A DNA stretch of 64,000 bases from SLRI01 sp964393275 (GTDB taxonomy: Bacteria; Pseudomonadota; Alphaproteobacteria; Geminicoccales; Geminicoccaceae). Shown piece by piece: positions 63,691 to 64,000 of this stretch. Numbering within the stretch: position 1 is the stretch's first letter; every line of letters starts with the position of its first letter. Both the position numbers and the translations under genes were made by a program. The notes under the pieces are model-generated. The model saw only the letters and a list, made by a program, of their open reading frames with translations. It ran no database searches and was not told the DNA's origin. The stretch spans positions 1-64,000 of the forward strand of contig CAYMTA010000008.1 in assembly GCA_964393275.1 (NCBI GenBank), given 5' to 3'.

Positions 63691-64000
63691 TCACCCCCGC
63701 CACGCGACCAACATGGCGCCTGCGGCGATCATGCTGACGCCGAGCCAGTTGGCGGGGCTCAGCCTTTCGCCGAGGAGGAGGGTGGCGAGGATGGCGACGA
63801 GGACGACGCTGAGCTTGTCGAGGGGGGCGACGCGGGCGGCGTCGCCGAGGGCGAGGGCGCGGAAGTAGCAGAGCCAGGAGGCGCCGGTGGCGAGGCCGGA
63901 GAGGGCGAGGACGAGCCAGGTGCGGGGGGCGACGGTGGCGGGCGGCTGCCATTGGCGGGTGGCGGTGACGATGCCGGCGCTGACGGCGAGGATGACCACT
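63691..64000 (-). CDS. EamA/DMT-family transporter, 3' part only
   Basis: The visible ~102 residues include three hydrophobic segments, with 'SWLCYFRALALGDAARVAPL' and 'LSVVLVAILATLLLGERLSP' and 'NWLGVSMIAAGAMLVAW', the signature of EamA repeats ('....Y..AL......VAPL..L....V.l.a.l.LgE.l....WlG...I..G..L'). The gene begins beyond the window. Exported substrate unknown. Confidence 0.85.
   Translation of the reverse strand, partial: VVILAVSAGIVTATRQWQPPATVAPRTWLVLALSGLATGASWLCYFRALALGDAARVAPLDKLSVVLVAILATLLLGERLSPANWLGVSMIAAGAMLVAWRG

Overview
The window holds a GC-rich chromosome segment, probably from an alphaproteobacterium (GANTC sites, A-family cytochrome oxidase operon with CtaG, leuD-leuB-asd order and XylB-type pentose dehydrogenase all fit; no 16S is present, so this is inference). 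It splits at about 35,184 into a prophage (left) and ordinary host chromosome (right). The left end of the prophage lies outside the window; the right end is marked by the 3' portion of a tRNA-Lys(CUU) gene at 35,140-35,184, a classic integrase attachment site.

Prophage, 1-35,184. It resembles a temperate short-tailed (podovirus, BPP-1/T7-like virion) phage. From 3,736 leftwards runs a minus-strand early operon of tightly overlapping small genes with a RecE-like exonuclease and, at the edge, an excisionase-like protein. A lambda-like switch (XRE repressor, Cro-like protein, and four copies of a CTAC-N5-GTAG operator on both sides of the repressor gene) sits at 3,768-4,503. Small membrane proteins, a DUF1376-like putative replication protein and an AT-richer region with four clustered GANTC sites follow. 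The packaging module (small terminase, large terminase, Acb2/Tad1-like anti-defence protein, portal, DNA methyltransferase, scaffold) lies on the minus strand (14,494 to 7,992), while capsid, tail, ejection and tail-fibre genes run on the plus strand (14,703-33,761). The two blocks diverge from a compact two-way promoter region. Two toxin-antitoxin-like pairs on the plus strand (BrnT/HTH at 7,467-7,995; DUF4160/DUF2442-HTH at 13,459-14,153) are embedded at the edges of the packaging block, each behind a promoter carrying a perfect palindrome. The largest gene (2,508 residues) is a polyvalent ejection protein with a DdrB-like ParB-fold region, a nuclease-like insert and a metalloprotease-like HELGH motif.

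Host region, 35,185-64,000. In order: a sugar ABC transporter (binding protein, two permeases with unusual extra membrane helices, ATPase) followed convergently by a D-xylose-1-dehydrogenase-like SDR; mazG and xseA; asd, leuB, leuD; corA; a MuiA-like secreted/periplasmic protein; a dimethylglycine-dehydrogenase-like flavoprotein; a TacA/TacT toxin-antitoxin pair with its own palindromic promoter; a cobalt-type nitrile hydratase operon (alpha, beta, accessory); an ArsB/SLC13-like transporter; the proteasome-like peptidase Anbu. An approximately 750-bp gene-free stretch after Anbu carries two striking arrays: five 21-bp tandem repeats and five 19-bp palindromes spaced 31-33 bp apart (three helical turns). 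The window closes with a cytochrome c pair convergent with a ctaG/coxC/coxA/coxB operon whose subunit I lacks the usual D-channel glutamate and K-channel lysine, and the end of an EamA-type exporter gene.

Functional assignments are from reading the translated sequences and recalled family motifs; no database search was possible.
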